Assembly (NCBI GenBank): GCA_003481745.1
Contig: QULP01000008.1
Span: 90,230 to 154,229, forward strand
Source of the DNA: Firmicutes bacterium OM04-13BH
GTDB taxonomy: Bacteria; Bacillota; Clostridia; Lachnospirales; Lachnospiraceae
DNA length: 64,000 bases
Direction: 5' to 3'
Below the pieces are notes generated by a model. That model did not search any database. It worked only from the letters and a program-made list of their open reading frames with translations, and was not told where the DNA came from. Positions 35,542 through 43,968 of this stretch are shown here, one piece after another. The position numbers and the translations under genes are program-made. Each line of letters begins with the position of its first letter. Position 1 is the first letter of the stretch.

Positions 35542-36528
35542 ATGAAAAATATTTTAAATAAAATCGGAAAAGTCAGTAGTTTTGCATCCAGATATATTGG
35601 AATTATTATTATTGCATTTTCCTGCCTTGCATTTTTCTGGCGGGATGGATTTGCATGGATGACAAATTATACATCAGTATTTTTAGGCGTCATTATGTTT
35701 GGAATGGGTCTTACGATACGGATGAATGATTTCAAAGTGGTATTTTCCAGACCAAAAGAAGTGATTATTGGTGCGGTAGCGCAGTATACAATTATGCCAT
35801 TGGCTGCATGGGTGCTTTGCAAAGTGATGCATCTTCCGGCAGATTTGGCATTGGGAGTAATTTTGGTGGGCTGCTGCCCGGGCGGAACAGCAAGTAATGT
35901 CATTACCTATATTGCTGGGGGAGATGTGGCACTTTCTGTGGGAATGACGATTGTGTCCACTCTGGCAGCACCGCTTATGACACCATTTCTGGTCTATGTA
36001 CTGGCAGGAGCATGGGTAGAAGTTTCTTTCTGGGCAATGGTATTGTCCGTGATTAAAGTTATTCTTGTGCCGGTATTGCTTGGAATTTTACTGAGAAGTC
36101 TTGCAGGGGAGCATGTAGATAAGGTGTCTGATGTTATGCCGCTTATTTCTGTTATCGCTATTGTAATGATTATTGGAGGAATCGTAGCGGTAAATGCAGA
36201 GAAAATCTTAAGTTGTGGAGTGCTTGTACTTGTTGTAGTAGCAATTCATAATTTCTTTGGAATGATGCTTGGACTTCTTGTCGCAAAGATTTTTCATGTG
36301 GAATATTCCAGGACAACTGCGATTGCAATCGAAGTGGGAATGCAGAACAGTGGACTTGCAGTGTCACTTGCTGCTGCAAATTTTGCAGGAAATCCACTGG
36401 CAACACTTCCGGGAGCAATTTTCAGCGTATGGCATAATATTTCCGGTTCGATTTTTGCAAGTATCAGACGTTCAGGTGCAGAGAGAAGAGAGAAAGCAGT
36501 AGGGAGTAGAAAAATAGATTTTGTATAA
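35542..36528 (+). CDS. BASS-family transporter, probably for pantoate or ketopantoate
   Basis: A 328-residue bile acid:sodium symporter family protein with about ten membrane segments; family motifs GCCPGGTASNVITYIAGGDV and EVGMQNSGLAVSLA. PanS of Salmonella, which moves ketopantoate, belongs to this family. Location directly after panC supports a pantothenate-precursor role here. The C-terminus (SIRRSGAERREKAVGSRK) is basic and cytoplasmic. A terminator follows at 36534. Confidence 0.82.
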   Translation: MKNILNKIGKVSSFASRYIGIIIIAFSCLAFFWRDGFAWMTNYTSVFLGVIMFGMGLTIRMNDFKVVFSRPKEVIIGAVAQYTIMPLAAWVLCKVMHLPADLALGVILVGCCPGGTASNVITYIAGGDVALSVGMTIVSTLAAPLMTPFLVYVLAGAWVEVSFWAMVLSVIKVILVPVLLGILLRSLAGEHVDKVSDVMPLISVIAIVMIIGGIVAVNAEKILSCGVLVLVVVAIHNFFGMMLGLLVAKIFHVEYSRTTAIAIEVGMQNSGLAVSLAAANFAGNPLATLPGAIFSVWHNISGSIFASIRRSGAERREKAVGSRKIDFV

Positions 36529-36533
36529 ATTTG

Positions 36534-36572
36534 GAAAACCTGTAGAATTTTTGTTCTATGGGTTTTTCTTTT
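36534..36572 (+). terminator. Terminator of the pan operon
   Basis: AAAACCTGTAGAA pairs with TTCTATGGGTTTTT around a short T-rich loop, followed by CTTTTTTT. Confidence 0.8.
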
Positions 36573-36641
36573 TTTGCTGAAGAGTTTTCTTTGATGTGGT
36601 ACAATAAGACAAGATTAAGAAAAAAGAGAAGGAGAGAGTAG

Positions 36642-37946
36642 ATGAAAAAAGGAAAAGGAATTGCGTTATTGCCAATCGGTGTATTTCTTGTATTATATCT
36701 CGGTCTTGGAATTTTATTTGAGTATGTTATGAAAATTCCGATGGGATTTTATAACGTGCCGATTGTAATTGCATTTCTTGCTGCAATTCTTGTAGCATGT
36801 CTGCAAAATCGGGAGTTGAGTTTTGATAGGAAACTGGAAGTTATGGCACAGGGAGTCGGAGATAAAAATATTATCACGATGCTTTTGATTTTTCTGGCAG
36901 CAGGTTCTTTTGTCGGCGTTGTCGGAAGAAGCAGTGCGGAGAGTGTGGCATATTTTATGTTAAGTCTGATTCCGGCAAGATTCTCAGTAGCCGTATTATT
37001 TGTAGTTGCCTGTTTTGTATCAGTGGCAATGGGAACTTCGGTTGGAACGATTACTTTGTTGACTCCAATTGCGGCAGCAGTTTCGCAGGCGTCAGGATTT
37101 AATCTGGCATTTTGTGTGGCGTCCGTTATGGGAGGAGCAATGTTTGGAGACAATCTTTCATTTATTTCTGATACAACGATTGCCGCCTGTAATGGACAGG
37201 GCTGTGAAATGAAAGATAAATTCCGTGAAAATTTCTGGATTGCATTTCCGGCAGCAGTAGCAACACTGATTTTGATTTTGGTTTTATCTTTTCAGACAGA
37301 AATTCAGGGACATGTCAGCCAGTCTTATCATCTGGTTCAGGTACTGCCTTATGTACTGGTATTAATTGGAGGAATTATTGGAATTAATGTATTTGTCGTG
37401 CTTTTGACAGGTATTGTTTCCGGGGCATTTATTATGCTGATAGGCGGACATACAACGCCGGTTGATTTACTTACCAACATGGGTTCTGGAGTATCCGGAA
37501 TGTTTGAGACCTGCATGGTAGCAATTTTAGTGGCTGCAATGTGTGCATTAATTCGAGAATATGGTGGATTTGATGCTCTGCTTAGCTGGATTCATAAAAT
37601 TTTCCGAGGAAAAAAAGGCGGTCAGATTGGAATGGGACTTTTGGTTGGAACGATGGATATTGCAACGGCAAATAATACCGTAGCGATTGTCATGGCGAAC
37701 CCAATCGCAAAAGAGATGGCAGAGGAGTATGGAATTACTCCAAGAAAGACAGCTTCGATTCTGGATACGTTTTCCTGTATTTTTCAGGGAGTCATTCCTT
37801 ACGGTGCGCAGATGCTGGTAGCAATTTCAGCGGTAAATGAACTGGGTGGAGAAATTTCTGCATTTCAGATTATGCCGAAATTGTTTTATCCGATGTTACT
37901 TCTGCTTAGTTCTGTTTTTGCAATTATGAGAAGCAAAAAAGTGTGA
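36642..37946 (+). CDS. NhaC-family Na+/H+ antiporter
   Basis: A 434-residue integral membrane protein with about eleven membrane segments. NhaC/YfkN-type signatures: VAMGTSVGTITLLTPIAAAV, GGAMFGDNLSFISDTTIAAC and the late GTMDIATANNTVAIVMANPI. GGAGAGAG precedes ATG 36642. Likely secondary antiport of Na+ for H+, or of an organic acid as in some NhaC relatives; the substrate cannot be told apart from sequence. Confidence 0.88.
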   Translation: MKKGKGIALLPIGVFLVLYLGLGILFEYVMKIPMGFYNVPIVIAFLAAILVACLQNRELSFDRKLEVMAQGVGDKNIITMLLIFLAAGSFVGVVGRSSAESVAYFMLSLIPARFSVAVLFVVACFVSVAMGTSVGTITLLTPIAAAVSQASGFNLAFCVASVMGGAMFGDNLSFISDTTIAACNGQGCEMKDKFRENFWIAFPAAVATLILILVLSFQTEIQGHVSQSYHLVQVLPYVLVLIGGIIGINVFVVLLTGIVSGAFIMLIGGHTTPVDLLTNMGSGVSGMFETCMVAILVAAMCALIREYGGFDALLSWIHKIFRGKKGGQIGMGLLVGTMDIATANNTVAIVMANPIAKEMAEEYGITPRKTASILDTFSCIFQGVIPYGAQMLVAISAVNELGGEISAFQIMPKLFYPMLLLLSSVFAIMRSKKV

Positions 37947-38046
37947 AGTAAAATGTGAAACAGCCTCAAATAGTTTGAAACCGCATAGATTTCTAAGTGT
38001 ACGCTGACTGGAATGTTTTATTTTTCAAAATTTTCTCAAAAAATAC

Positions 38047-38077
38047 TTGACCTTCCACCTTATGGAAGTCGTATAAA
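38047..38077 (+). promoter_or_regulatory. MerR-type promoter with 19-bp spacer
   Basis: TTGACC (38047-38052), 19-bp spacer, TATAAA (38072-38077). The spacer holds the palindrome CTTCCA-CCTTA-TGGAAG. A long 19-bp spacer with a dyad in it is the hallmark of promoters activated by MerR proteins through DNA untwisting. Confidence 0.85.
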
Positions 38078-38147
38078 CAAGGTACAGACAAAGAAACAAC
38101 GCAGACAGATTTTCAAAAAATGTCGGAAGAGAAGGGACGGAATAAAA

Positions 38148-38789
38148 ATGAAAATCAAACAGGTGGAAGAACTGGTAGGGATTACAAAAAAGAATATTCG
38201 TTTTTATGAATCACAGGGACTTCTTGATGTGGAACGTGCAGAAAACGGATATCGGGAATATCACAAAGAAGATATTGCCAGACTTCAGGAAATTAAGTTA
38301 TTTCGGAAAATGGATCTCTCTATTGAAGAAATGAAAGCTCTTTTTGAAAAGAAGAAAAGCCTGCAGATTTGCCTTGAACAGCATTTAAAAGAACTGGAAT
38401 ATCGCAAAGAAGGACTTACGAAAATGCAGGGTATCTGTGAACGCCTCATCTCGGAACATCAATCCTTGGAAACGCTGAATGCGGAAGAATGTCTGGAAGA
38501 AATTGAGCAGATGGAGAAAGAGGGTGCAAAGTTTATGAACGTAAACAAAATGGATGTTCATAAGAAAAAAAGAAAAGGTGCAATCATTGGGGCAGTGGTT
38601 ATGACTGTACTTATGGCACTTACCATTGGATTTATGCTGTGGGGAAATTCGCAGGATCCGATACCATTGGGGCTTTTGGTATTTTTAATTGCAATACCGG
38701 CGGCATTGATAATTGGACTTTGGATCGCATTTGCAAGCAGAATGAAAGAGATTGAAGGAGGAGAAGAAGATGAAGCTTCTAAGTATTGA
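38148..38789 (+). CDS. MerR-family regulator with C-terminal membrane anchor
   Basis: A 213-residue protein. The MerR winged-helix HTH (residues 1-70: MKIKQVEELVGITKKNIRFY, ESQGLLDVERAENGYREYHK) is followed by a dimerisation coiled coil (about 75-130) and two membrane segments (about 145-165 and 172-192). Membrane-anchored MerR proteins are unusual. Start at 38148; an extension to 38013 would run through its own promoter. Its 3' end overlaps the YbjQ gene by 20 bases. Confidence 0.88.
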   Translation: MKIKQVEELVGITKKNIRFYESQGLLDVERAENGYREYHKEDIARLQEIKLFRKMDLSIEEMKALFEKKKSLQICLEQHLKELEYRKEGLTKMQGICERLISEHQSLETLNAEECLEEIEQMEKEGAKFMNVNKMDVHKKKRKGAIIGAVVMTVLMALTIGFMLWGNSQDPIPLGLLVFLIAIPAALIIGLWIAFASRMKEIEGGEEDEASKY

Positions 38790-39081
38790 ATATATTCCGG
38801 GAGTGGAATTTGAAGCGCTGGGAATCGTAAAAGGAACTGTTGTACAGACAAAAAATGTGGGAAGAGATTTTATGGCAGGAATGAAAACTCTTGTCGGTGG
38901 AGAAATCGTAGGTTATACGGAAATGCTCAACGAAGCAAGACAGATTGCAACGAAGCGTATGGTGGATGAAGCAAAAGAGATGGATGCCGATGCGGTTATC
39001 GGTGTGAAATATGGTTCTTCACAGGTTATGGCTGGAGCAGCAGAAGTGATTGCTTATGGAACGGCTGTGAAATATAAGTAA
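38770..39081 (+). CDS. YbjQ/UPF0145-family protein
   Basis: A 103-residue protein of the YbjQ (DUF74) family: EYIPGVEFEALGIVKGTVVQ, then LNEARQIATKRMVDEAKEMD and ADAVIGVKYGSSQV. It forms pentameric rings in known structures; function not established. ATG 38770 follows AAGGAGGA inside the end of the MerR gene, so they are cotranscribed from the MerR-type promoter and the protein is a likely regulon member. Confidence 0.9.
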   Translation: MKLLSIEYIPGVEFEALGIVKGTVVQTKNVGRDFMAGMKTLVGGEIVGYTEMLNEARQIATKRMVDEAKEMDADAVIGVKYGSSQVMAGAAEVIAYGTAVKYK

Positions 39082-39160
39082 ATAGTGCAATTAAAATGAT
39101 AAATTAATCGACACCATATATGATATCGCCTATAATGATGCTGTGTTTTTTAAGTAAAAA

Positions 39161-39206
39161 GAAATCCCTGAAGAGAAAGAATAGCATTTCTCTTTAGGGA
39201 TTTTTT
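39161..39206. terminator. Bidirectional terminator between YbjQ and cfa
   Basis: AAATCCCTGAAGAGAAA pairs with TTTCTCTTTAGGGATTT, with T-runs on both strands. It lies between convergent genes. Confidence 0.85.
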
Positions 39207-39212
39207 GAAAAT

Positions 39213-40373
39213 TTAATACCATCTTGTCATTGGCAAATCATTATTCACATCATTGGTAAATAAAATCTGGCTCAAATCAATAATGCCATTTTGGAAAGTA
39301 GCAGCGCAGGCGCATAAATACAATTCCCACATACGGGCAAATTTTTCATCGAACATTTCTACAACTTCTGCTCTATGAGCCTGGAAGTTTTTATTCCATT
39401 CAAGAAGCGTCTTATTATAGTGTCTGCGGAGACTTTCTACATCAATTGTATAAAAACGCATGTCACCGGCAATCTGAATAATTTCACGAAGACTTGGAAT
39501 AACTCCGCCCGGGAAAATGTATTTTTTGATCCATGCATCTCCAGGATGTTCCTGCAGGGCACTGATATAGTGGAGAAGGAATAATCCTCCCGGTTTTAAA
39601 ACACTTTTTACACAGGACATAAATTCTTCGTAGTTGCCACGTCCAACGTGTTCCAGCATACCGACGCTGACAATTCGGTCAAATTTTCTTTTAGATTTTG
39701 GAAGATCACGATAGTCAAGTAAATGAACTTCCAGCAGATTTTCTAAATGTTCTTCATGAATTCGTTCCTCAAATTTTTTCTTTTGTTCCTGGCTCAATGT
39801 GATTCCCACACCGTGAACATGGTATTTTTTGGCGGCTTCAATTAATAAGAAGCCCCATCCACATCCAATATCACAGAGCGTCATTCCTTCTTTTAAATAT
39901 AATTTCTCCAAAATTCGGTCAACTTTGTTGCACTGCGCATCGTATAGGGTATCGCTATCTTTAGCAAAATAGCCGCAGGAATAGCTCAAAGTGTCATCTA
40001 GCCATAACTTATAGAAATCATTTCCGATATCGTAGTGGGAAGAAACTTCTTCTTTTTGTGTTTTTTTAGAAAGAGAAGGAAAAATAAGGCGTTTTAATTT
40101 TTTAGAGTCAGTTGAAAATTTTCCAAGCTGACCTAAGAACATGTTTAGGGCATTATATAAATCACCCTCGATTTCAATATCACCGTTCATATACGCTTCG
40201 CCTAGGGCAATAGAAGTGCTGGTAAGCAAATCAGACATGCTTGGCACTTTGTGAAAGAAAACAGAAAATGTAGGCTCTCCTTTTCCAATTTGATAGGTGT
40301 GATCTTGTGTTTTGATTGTAAAAGGTACAGAGTCAAATTTTTCCATGAAGTTAATAAATTGTTGTTCAAACAT
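39213..40373 (-). CDS. cfa: Cyclopropane-fatty-acyl-phospholipid synthase
   Basis: A 386-residue SAM-dependent enzyme that adds a methylene bridge to unsaturated phospholipid acyl chains. The SAM motif is CDIGCGWGFLLIEAAKKYHV; FDRIVSVGMLEHVGRGNYEE and YDIGNDFYKLWLDDTLSYSC are typical. Start at 40373 (MFEQQFINFMEKF), with TAGGAGAC upstream; the open frame continues 66 codons further without a better site. Transcribed alone toward the terminator at 39161. Confidence 0.94.
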   Translation of the reverse strand: MFEQQFINFMEKFDSVPFTIKTQDHTYQIGKGEPTFSVFFHKVPSMSDLLTSTSIALGEAYMNGDIEIEGDLYNALNMFLGQLGKFSTDSKKLKRLIFPSLSKKTQKEEVSSHYDIGNDFYKLWLDDTLSYSCGYFAKDSDTLYDAQCNKVDRILEKLYLKEGMTLCDIGCGWGFLLIEAAKKYHVHGVGITLSQEQKKKFEERIHEEHLENLLEVHLLDYRDLPKSKRKFDRIVSVGMLEHVGRGNYEEFMSCVKSVLKPGGLFLLHYISALQEHPGDAWIKKYIFPGGVIPSLREIIQIAGDMRFYTIDVESLRRHYNKTLLEWNKNFQAHRAEVVEMFDEKFARMWELYLCACAATFQNGIIDLSQILFTNDVNNDLPMTRWY

Positions 40374-40539
40374 TCTAAAAAGTCTCCTATCTATGTTTTG
40401 CTGTTTTATAAATGATAAGGGAATATCGTATGGTATATGTCGCAGGCAGCATATAGGATATGAGGTTCCTTTATTTTTTATGTATTCTACCACTGGTAAT
40501 ACCAAAAAGTCAAATGGTAATGTCAAAAAAAGAGTAAAA

Positions 40540-40578
40540 AAATCCGTGTGTCTCCCAAAAAAGAGGCACACGGATTTT
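40540..40578 (-). terminator. Terminator of the YczE-like gene
   Basis: AAATCCGTGTGTCTC pairs with GAGGCACACGGATTT (one mismatch), and a T-run follows on the minus strand. Confidence 0.85.
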
Positions 40579-40595
40579 GATATGGTGTAAAAAGC

Positions 40596-41246
40596 TTAAT
40601 GCATTGCAGAGCGTTTTAATAATGAAATTTCTGATGTTTTGTGATAAAGAATCGGTCTTGCACAGGTACGATTGAAAAATTCAATTAAAGGACCCATGCC
40701 AAAAGCTGTGACAAGTGTTCCAATACCGACAGTTGCTCCCATGAAGAATCCCAGTGTTGTGACGAGAAGGTCAGTTCCAATTCGGCATGCTCTGAATGGA
40801 AATTTAGTTTTCTTTGTAATAATGAGTGCACAGGCATCGTAAGGAGAAACCCCCATGTCAGCCGTAAAATAAAGGGAAGATGCAAAACACATCAGAACAA
40901 TTGCGACAATCAGTAATAAAATTCGTACGGTCAGGGTTCTCTGTGGAAGATAAAAATCAAGAAGCTGCATTCCTTTTTCAACAACATATCCGGCAAGAAA
41001 TAGATTCAAAAGAGTTCCAAGACCAATATAATGCTTGTCAAAAATAAAAACCCCAAGTAAAAGGACAGCATTCGTAATCATATAGGAAATACTGAATTTA
41101 ATTTGAGAAAGATTCCAGATTCCAATTGCAAAACAGGAAAAAGGGTCAGTTCCAAACAGGGACGCTTTAAAGATAGAAACACTAATGCTAGTAAGAAAAA
41201 TTCCAACAAAAGTCATAATGATTCGTTTTATAGTAGATGAATTCAT
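40596..41246 (-). CDS. YczE/YitT-like membrane protein
   Basis: A 216-residue protein with five or six membrane segments. Features of the YczE/YyaS family: FKASLFGTDPFSCFAIGIWN near the N-terminus and the related internal repeat FTADMGVSPYDACALIITKK, then RIGTDLLVTTLGFFMGATVG. Start 41246 (MNSSTIKR) has GGGGGA upstream; 73 further codons upstream look non-coding. Function unknown; some members neighbour antibiotic or transporter genes. Confidence 0.85.
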   Translation of the reverse strand: MNSSTIKRIIMTFVGIFLTSISVSIFKASLFGTDPFSCFAIGIWNLSQIKFSISYMITNAVLLLGVFIFDKHYIGLGTLLNLFLAGYVVEKGMQLLDFYLPQRTLTVRILLLIVAIVLMCFASSLYFTADMGVSPYDACALIITKKTKFPFRACRIGTDLLVTTLGFFMGATVGIGTLVTAFGMGPLIEFFNRTCARPILYHKTSEISLLKRSAMH

Positions 41247-41567
41247 TGATTTTCCCCCAATAAAAAATACTTTTAATATCAGTTTCATTATAATGAGTAG
41301 TAGCAAAAAATCTATGGATATGTGTGAGGGAGATAGTGAAAAATGTGAGGGAAAATGGGAAGGGAGATTATAGTGAAAATTGTTGTTTTTGTGAAAAGAA
41401 AAAAGCGATATGATGAGTTTGTTACAATTAATATATTGAAGAATAATAGAAACATATTGGAACATATTGAAATGTAAATAACAAATAGCTTTTCCTTACA
41501 ATCTATGTTATCATATAAACTATAGAAAAAATATCAGAATTATATGAGAACGAAAGGAATACAAACA

Positions 41568-42428
41568 ATGAAAATCGCAGTAACTTATGATAACGGAGAA
41601 GTATTTCAGCATTTTGGCAAAACAGAAAACTTTAAAGTTTACGAAGTAGAAGACAACAAAATCATTTCCAGTGAAGTAATCAGTTCTAACGGAAGTGGTC
41701 ATGGTGCCTTAGCGGGTGTATTAGCTGACCAGGGTGTGAATGTTTTAATCTGCGGAGGTCTTGGAGGTGGAGCGCAGACTGCTCTTGCAGAAGCAGGAAT
41801 TGAAGTGTGTGCAGGTGCAGCAGGTGACACAGATAAAGCAGTTCAGGATTATTTAGATGGAACTCTGGAAGATGCCGGTGTAACTTGTGACCATCATCAT
41901 GAAGAAGGTCACAGCTGTGGAGACCATGAAGAAGGTCATAGCTGTGGTGGAGATTGCGGTGGCGGATGCCATGGATGTGGAACTCCACAGATTATTTTAG
42001 AGGGAAAAAATGCAGGAAAAACAGTAAGAGTACATTACACAGGTACTTTTAATGATGGAACAAAATTTGATTCTTCTTATGACCGTGGTGAACCGCTTGA
42101 ATTTATCAGCGGAGCTGGAATGATGATTAAAGGATTTGATAAAGCGGTTGTAGATATGGAAGTTGGCGATGTCGTAGACATTCATTTAATGCCGGAAGAG
42201 GCTTATGGAATGGCAAACCCGGATGCAGTTTTCAGTGTTCAGATCAGTGAACTTCCAGGTTCTGAAGAATTAGAAGCAGGTCAGCAGGTTTATCTTCAGA
42301 ACGCAATGGGACAGCCATTCCCGGTTAAAGTTGTTTCAAAAGAAAATGGTGTGATTACTTTTGATGCAAACCATGAAATGGCAGGAAAAGAATTAAACTT
42401 TAAGATTGAATTAGTAGAAATCTGCTAA
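41568..42428 (+). CDS. NifX-like domain fused to FKBP-type peptidyl-prolyl isomerase via Cys/His linker
   Basis: A 286-residue fusion. Residues 1-105 form a dinitrogenase iron-molybdenum cofactor biosynthesis domain (KIAVTYDNGEVFQHFGKTEN, LICGGLGGGAQTALAEAGIE). Residues 107-138 are a metal-binding linker rich in His, Cys and Gly (CDHHHEEGHSCGDH, repeated HSCGG, GGGCHGCG). Residues 140-286 are a SlyD-like FKBP with an insert-in-flap domain (RVHYTGTFNDGTKFDSSYDR). ATG 41568 follows AAAGGA; an ATG at 41544 is less well placed. Likely a metal-handling foldase; the metal is not predictable. Confidence 0.88.
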   Translation: MKIAVTYDNGEVFQHFGKTENFKVYEVEDNKIISSEVISSNGSGHGALAGVLADQGVNVLICGGLGGGAQTALAEAGIEVCAGAAGDTDKAVQDYLDGTLEDAGVTCDHHHEEGHSCGDHEEGHSCGGDCGGGCHGCGTPQIILEGKNAGKTVRVHYTGTFNDGTKFDSSYDRGEPLEFISGAGMMIKGFDKAVVDMEVGDVVDIHLMPEEAYGMANPDAVFSVQISELPGSEELEAGQQVYLQNAMGQPFPVKVVSKENGVITFDANHEMAGKELNFKIELVEIC

Positions 42429-42483
42429 GAAAAAATCAGTGAATTAATTTACAGTCTCTTACAGAGAACTTGTAAAAATAAAA

Positions 42484-42520
42484 TAGAGCAGTTCAGAATG
42501 ATTTTTCTGAACTGCTCTTG
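42484..42520 (+). terminator. Terminator of the NifX-FKBP gene
   Basis: AGAGCAGTTCAGAA pairs perfectly with TTCTGAACTGCTCT, then TTGCTTTG. The weak T-run on this strand may be compensated by use in the opposite direction for the convergent anti-sigma gene. Confidence 0.75.
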
Positions 42521-42541
42521 CTTTGTGTGAAAAATGAAAAA

Positions 42542-43132
42542 TCAGTTAAAAGAAGCAGGGCTTGGGTATTTATCTTCTGAAATGCAGTAACCATTCTGGT
42601 ATTTTACAGTTAAATAAAGAGTCTTTTCTTTGCCTTTAATTTTCACATAGCAGATTTTATCATTATCAAATTTATCGGTGATTTCGATTTTTTGATTTTC
42701 GTAATAAACCCAGACACTTCCATCTTCTTCGTATTCTACTTCAGGCATATTAATTTGTTCCATGATTTCATCTTCTGTAAGCGGGCGTTCTGTTCCATCG
42801 GCATCAAATGCGACTCCGCCACCGCCCTGCTCTACTGTATTTCCATTTTCATCAGAATAATTCAAGCTATAAGAGCCATCTTCTTTTATATCGAGTGTGG
42901 AATCAGTCTGGTCTCCGTGAATCCAGAGCTGAATGGTACGCTGGATTCCGCCAACATTTGCTGCGTATACAGTTCCGGTGCCTCCGACTAAAATGAATGC
43001 GGTAAGGATTGCAGCAGCGACTTGAAATTTGTGTTTCTTTTGCATTTTTACCATTTGTTCTACCTCCAGAGAAATTGGTTCTAAGGGATGCAATCCAGAA
43101 AAAGCCTGTTTGTATTTTTCTTTATTCGTCAT
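42542..43132 (-). CDS. Putative anti-sigma factor, ECF pair 1
   Basis: A 196-residue single-pass membrane protein: short cytoplasmic part, membrane segment at about 37-57 (QVAAAILTAFILVGGTGTVY), then an acidic extracytoplasmic domain. It overlaps the upstream sigma factor gene by 11 bases, the usual sign of a cognate anti-sigma factor. No catalytic motif is seen. The signal sensed is unknown. Confidence 0.72.
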   Translation of the reverse strand: MTNKEKYKQAFSGLHPLEPISLEVEQMVKMQKKHKFQVAAAILTAFILVGGTGTVYAANVGGIQRTIQLWIHGDQTDSTLDIKEDGSYSLNYSDENGNTVEQGGGGVAFDADGTERPLTEDEIMEQINMPEVEYEEDGSVWVYYENQKIEITDKFDNDKICYVKIKGKEKTLYLTVKYQNGYCISEDKYPSPASFN

Positions 43133-43604
43133 AATTCCATTCCCCCTTTAATGATTCTTTGAGCAGTGTTCTTGCGCGTGATAAACGAACTTTTACATTG
43201 CTTTGCGACAGATTTAAAATTTCTGCGATTTCCTTAACGGAATAATCCTCATAATAAAATAAATGAATGACGATTCGGTATTTTTTTGGAAGCTTCATGA
43301 CTTCCTCGAAAAGATTTTCTGATTCCGGTGTTTCAAAAGTTAAAGTTTCCATGTATTCTTCCAAAGAAACTTTATGCTGATGCCAGAAAGTAAGAGTCAT
43401 ATTTTTCGCTTTATTAATTGCAACACGAATCAGCCATGCTCGCAGATGTTGTTCGTCTTCAAATTCTTTTTTGCTTGTATAATATTGAATGAACGTATCT
43501 TGAACGACATCCTGCGCATCGGATGGATTTTTGCAGATGTTAAATGCAATTGCATAAAGATTATTCTGATAACGTTCAATCAATTCCTGAACGGATTGTC
43601 TCAT
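43122..43604 (-). CDS. ECF-type RNA polymerase sigma factor 1
   Basis: A 160-residue sigma-70 family ECF factor. Region 2 includes LYAIAFNICKNPSDAQDVVQ then DTFIQYYTSKKEF; region 4 has LFYYEDYSVKEIAEILNLSQ then SNVKVRLSRARTLLKESL. Group resembles SigV/SigW-like factors of Firmicutes. ATG at 43604. Transcribed with the anti-sigma gene; the promoter lies in the gap before 43969. Confidence 0.92.
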   Translation of the reverse strand: MRQSVQELIERYQNNLYAIAFNICKNPSDAQDVVQDTFIQYYTSKKEFEDEQHLRAWLIRVAINKAKNMTLTFWHQHKVSLEEYMETLTFETPESENLFEEVMKLPKKYRIVIHLFYYEDYSVKEIAEILNLSQSNVKVRLSRARTLLKESLKGEWNYDE

Positions 43605-43756
43605 GAGTTTTTTACTCCTATTATATTTTGAAAGGTCCTTTCATTTATAACACAAATGAGAAAGGAAAAAGGTTACAAAATAAAAAAATAATAGAATAAA
43701 AGGGATATTTTCTTTTCATAAACGTCTAATCTATGTAAGAAAACATTGCATTCAAA

Positions 43757-43932
43757 TTTATCTCAGTCGATAAGACTACGACTGAGATAAACACTCCGTG
43801 GGGCGCACATTGTCCAATGGACAATGGTTCTACGCGGACCGTAACGAAGTGTAGACCGCAGCGATTCTAAGAAGAATTTGTCAGCTTGTGCTGACTGGAA
43901 TCGCGCGCCAAGTCTCACGAGTGTTCGACTTG
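43757..43932. repeat. Cluster of intergenic hairpins
   Basis: Perfect 13-bp stem TTTATCTCAGTCG/CGACTGAGATAAA (43757-43791); ATTGTCCA-A-TGGACAAT (43809-43825); GCGATTC...GAATCGC with inner GTCAGC/GCTGAC (43861-43904); CAAGTC/GACTTG (43909-43932). GC-richer than its flanks. It lies in the divergent gap between two ECF operons; it may be a mobile intergenic repeat or a structured leader. Confidence 0.6.
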
Positions 43933-43968
43933 AAATCAAACAGCCGGTGAGAAAAGGGTGGTGATATT

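Noticed and set aside
43374-43631. 85-residue plus-strand frame opposite sigma factor 1
   Set aside because: The minus-strand ECF sigma factor is complete and conserved; this frame has no support.
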